Origin: Octadecabacter sp.
GTDB taxonomy: Bacteria > Pseudomonadota > Alphaproteobacteria > Rhodobacterales > Rhodobacteraceae
Reading direction: 5' to 3'
DNA: 6,386 nt
Assembly (NCBI GenBank): GCA_018500065.2
Contig: JAHBAO020000244.1
Location: 1 to 6,386 of the forward strand
Shown here: positions 5,141 through 6,386 of the stretch, in pieces
Layout: every line of letters starts with the position of its first letter
Numbering within the stretch: position 1 is the stretch's first letter
Notes under the pieces: generated by a model
What the model saw: the letters and a program-made list of their open reading frames with translations, nothing else
The model's database searches: none
What the model was told of the DNA's origin: nothing
Made by a program: the position numbers and the translations under genes

Positions 5141-6253
5141 ATGCGTACACGCGCAGCCGTAGCACTTGCCGCTGGCCAGCCACTTGAAGTGATGGAGGTC
5201 AATCTAGAAGGCCCTCGCGCTGGTGAGGTTCTCGTTGAAATAAAAGCAACCGGTCTGTGCCACACAGACGAATTCACCCGTTCTGGCGACGACCCAGAAG
5301 GGATTTTTCCATCAATCCTAGGCCACGAAGGTGCTGGCGTCGTGATTGAAGTTGGCGAAGGCGTAACCAGCCTTGAAGTCGGCGATCATGTTATCCCGCT
5401 GTACACACCCGAATGTCGCGAGTGCGAATATTGTTTGAATCCGAAAACGAACCTGTGCCAGCAAATTCGTAGTACCCAAGGGGCTGGGCTTTTGCCTGAC
5501 GGGTCCACACGTTTCTCAATGCTCGATGGGACCCCGATCCACCATTACATGGGCTGTTCCACGTTCGCCAACCACACGGTTGTGCCGGAAATTGCGCTGG
5601 CCAAAGTCCGCAAGGATGCTCCGTTTGATAAGATTTGCTACATCGGTTGCGGTGTCACGACCGGAATTGGCGCGGTCATCAATACGGCCAAAGTTGAAAT
5701 CGGTAGCACCGCGATTGTGTTTGGCCTTGGTGGAATCGGCCTGAACGTGGTGCAGGGTCTGCGTCTCGCAGGTGCGGACCAGATCGTTGGCGTTGATCTG
5801 AACGACAGCAAAATCGAAATGGCAAAACACTTCGGCATGACTGACTTTGTGAATCCGTCCAAAGTTGACGGCGATCTTGTCGCGCACTTGGTTGAATTAA
5901 CAGGTGGCGGCGCTGATTACACATTTGACGCCACCGGAAACGTGCAGGTTATGCGCACCGCGTTAGAAGCGGCGCACAAAGGGTGGGGCGAAAGCATCAT
6001 CATCGGTGTTGCCCCGGCAGGCGCCGAGATTTCCACCCGTCCTTTCCAGCTCGTGACAGGTCGTAGCTGGCGTGGGACCGCGTTTGGTGGGGCTTCAGGG
6101 CGCACAGATGTTCCAAAGATCGTTGACTGGTACATGGACGGAAAGATCGAAATCGATCCGATGATCACGCACACTATGTCCCTTGACGACATCAACAAAG
6201 GCTTCGATTTGATGCATTCAGGTGAAAGCATCCGCGGCGTTGTCGTTTATTGA
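5141..6253 (+). CDS. frmA: S-(hydroxymethyl)glutathione dehydrogenase / class III alcohol dehydrogenase
   Basis: A 370-residue cytosolic, zinc- and NAD-dependent enzyme. It oxidises S-hydroxymethylglutathione (the formaldehyde-glutathione adduct) to S-formylglutathione and in many organisms also reduces S-nitrosoglutathione. The catalytic zinc ligands are Cys40 (GLCHTDE), His62 with Glu63 (GHEGAG) and Cys170 (GCGVTTG). The structural zinc is held by Cys92, Cys95, Cys98 and Cys106. The Rossmann motif GLGGIG is at 195-200, followed by the NAD-ribose-binding Asp219 (VGVDL). Class III character is shown by DDPEG (50-54), Arg110 in QIRSTQGAG (the probable glutathione-carboxylate contact) and the C-terminus GESIRGVVVY. 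Length is normal for the class. The start is fixed by the strong GGAGGA. It seems to be monocistronic: the next gene is convergent, and no S-formylglutathione hydrolase gene follows, although that is the usual partner. Formaldehyde would come from methylated-compound or C1 metabolism. Confidence 0.97.
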   Translation: MRTRAAVALAAGQPLEVMEVNLEGPRAGEVLVEIKATGLCHTDEFTRSGDDPEGIFPSILGHEGAGVVIEVGEGVTSLEVGDHVIPLYTPECRECEYCLNPKTNLCQQIRSTQGAGLLPDGSTRFSMLDGTPIHHYMGCSTFANHTVVPEIALAKVRKDAPFDKICYIGCGVTTGIGAVINTAKVEIGSTAIVFGLGGIGLNVVQGLRLAGADQIVGVDLNDSKIEMAKHFGMTDFVNPSKVDGDLVAHLVELTGGGADYTFDATGNVQVMRTALEAAHKGWGESIIIGVAPAGAEISTRPFQLVTGRSWRGTAFGGASGRTDVPKIVDWYMDGKIEIDPMITHTMSLDDINKGFDLMHSGESIRGVVVY

Positions 6254-6259
6254 TACTTA

Positions 6260-6292
6260 GGCGCAGGTCCGGTCGATGATCGGGCCTGCGCC
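6260..6292. terminator. Strong hairpin between convergent genes, possible bidirectional terminator
   Basis: GGCGCAGGTCC (6260-6270) pairs with GGGCCTGCGCC (6282-6292) with one wobble. The stem extends inward by four more pairs (one of them a wobble) to a GAT triloop, giving about 15 bp. It fills the 42-nt gap between the alcohol dehydrogenase stop and the opposing gene's stop. No U-run follows on either strand, so termination efficiency is uncertain, but position and stability favour this role for both genes. Confidence 0.65.
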
Positions 6293-6295
6293 CGC

Positions 6296-6386
6296 CTAAA
6301 CAGCATAGCGCGCAAGGAATGTCTGCACAGCGCCCGTCACAATCCGTTCTTTCTGGGTGTCGTCGAAGGCCGTATCCATGCTGAAA
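6296..6386 (-). CDS. C-terminal end of a gene, possibly a TetR/AcrR-type regulator (5' part outside window)
   Basis: The minus strand is open from the window edge to a TAG at 6298-6296 and encodes 29 residues (ending RIVTGAVQTFLARYAV). The tail resembles the last helix of TetR/AcrR-family regulators, with an ERIV..AV..FL.RY pattern, but the fragment is too short for firm assignment. It is convergent with the alcohol dehydrogenase gene and separated from it by the strong hairpin, so there is no positional reason to think it regulates that gene. That it is the end of a real gene is supported by the sound frame and by the hairpin after its stop. Confidence 0.6.
   Translation of the reverse strand, partial: FSMDTAFDDTQKERIVTGAVQTFLARYAV

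Noticed and set aside
5516..5887. 123-codon open frame on the minus strand
   Set aside because: It is antisense to the NAD-binding domain of the alcohol dehydrogenase and has no family features.

Overview
The window looks like chromosomal DNA from a marine alphaproteobacterium of the Rhodobacteraceae (Roseobacter group). This is inferred from DUF2794, a family typical of alphaproteobacteria, from an I78-type lipoprotein, from a class III alcohol dehydrogenase, and from an M17 peptidase followed by a cytosolic NlpC/P60 peptidase. GC content is moderate (mid-50s % by eye). I see no transposase, integrase, phage gene, CRISPR array, tRNA or rRNA, so the window reads as an ordinary chromosomal core or soft-core region.

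Layout. (1) Positions 1-1401, minus strand: a beta-class carbonic anhydrase followed by an SbtA-type sodium/bicarbonate symporter that runs off the left edge. Together they form an inorganic-carbon uptake and interconversion unit. (2) Positions 1402-1544: a divergent intergenic region with a candidate promoter and an inverted repeat. (3) Positions 1545-4231, plus strand: a 133-aa uncharacterised helical protein, an M17 leucyl aminopeptidase family protein, and an SH3b-NlpC/P60 peptidase. The aminopeptidase stop and the NlpC/P60 start overlap by 4 nt. The two peptidases are both predicted to be cytosolic and suggest breakdown of short, probably murein-derived, peptides. (4) Positions 4228-5041, minus strand: an I78-family lipoprotein, then a 190-nt gap with a hairpin and a possible tiny ORF, then a DUF2794 protein. 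The DUF2794 gene ends tail-to-tail, with overlapping stop codons, against the NlpC/P60 gene. (5) Positions 5141-6253, plus strand: glutathione-dependent formaldehyde dehydrogenase (class III ADH), ended by a strong hairpin. (6) Positions 6296-6386, minus strand: the last 29 codons of a gene whose tail resembles a TetR-type regulator.

No wholly new system stands out. The points most worth a second look are the carbonic anhydrase-SbtA pair in an apparent non-cyanobacterium, the coupled M17 and NlpC/P60 peptidases with a possible phosphohistidine-less HPt-like protein upstream, and the DUF2794 and I78 genes, whose cellular roles are poorly defined.
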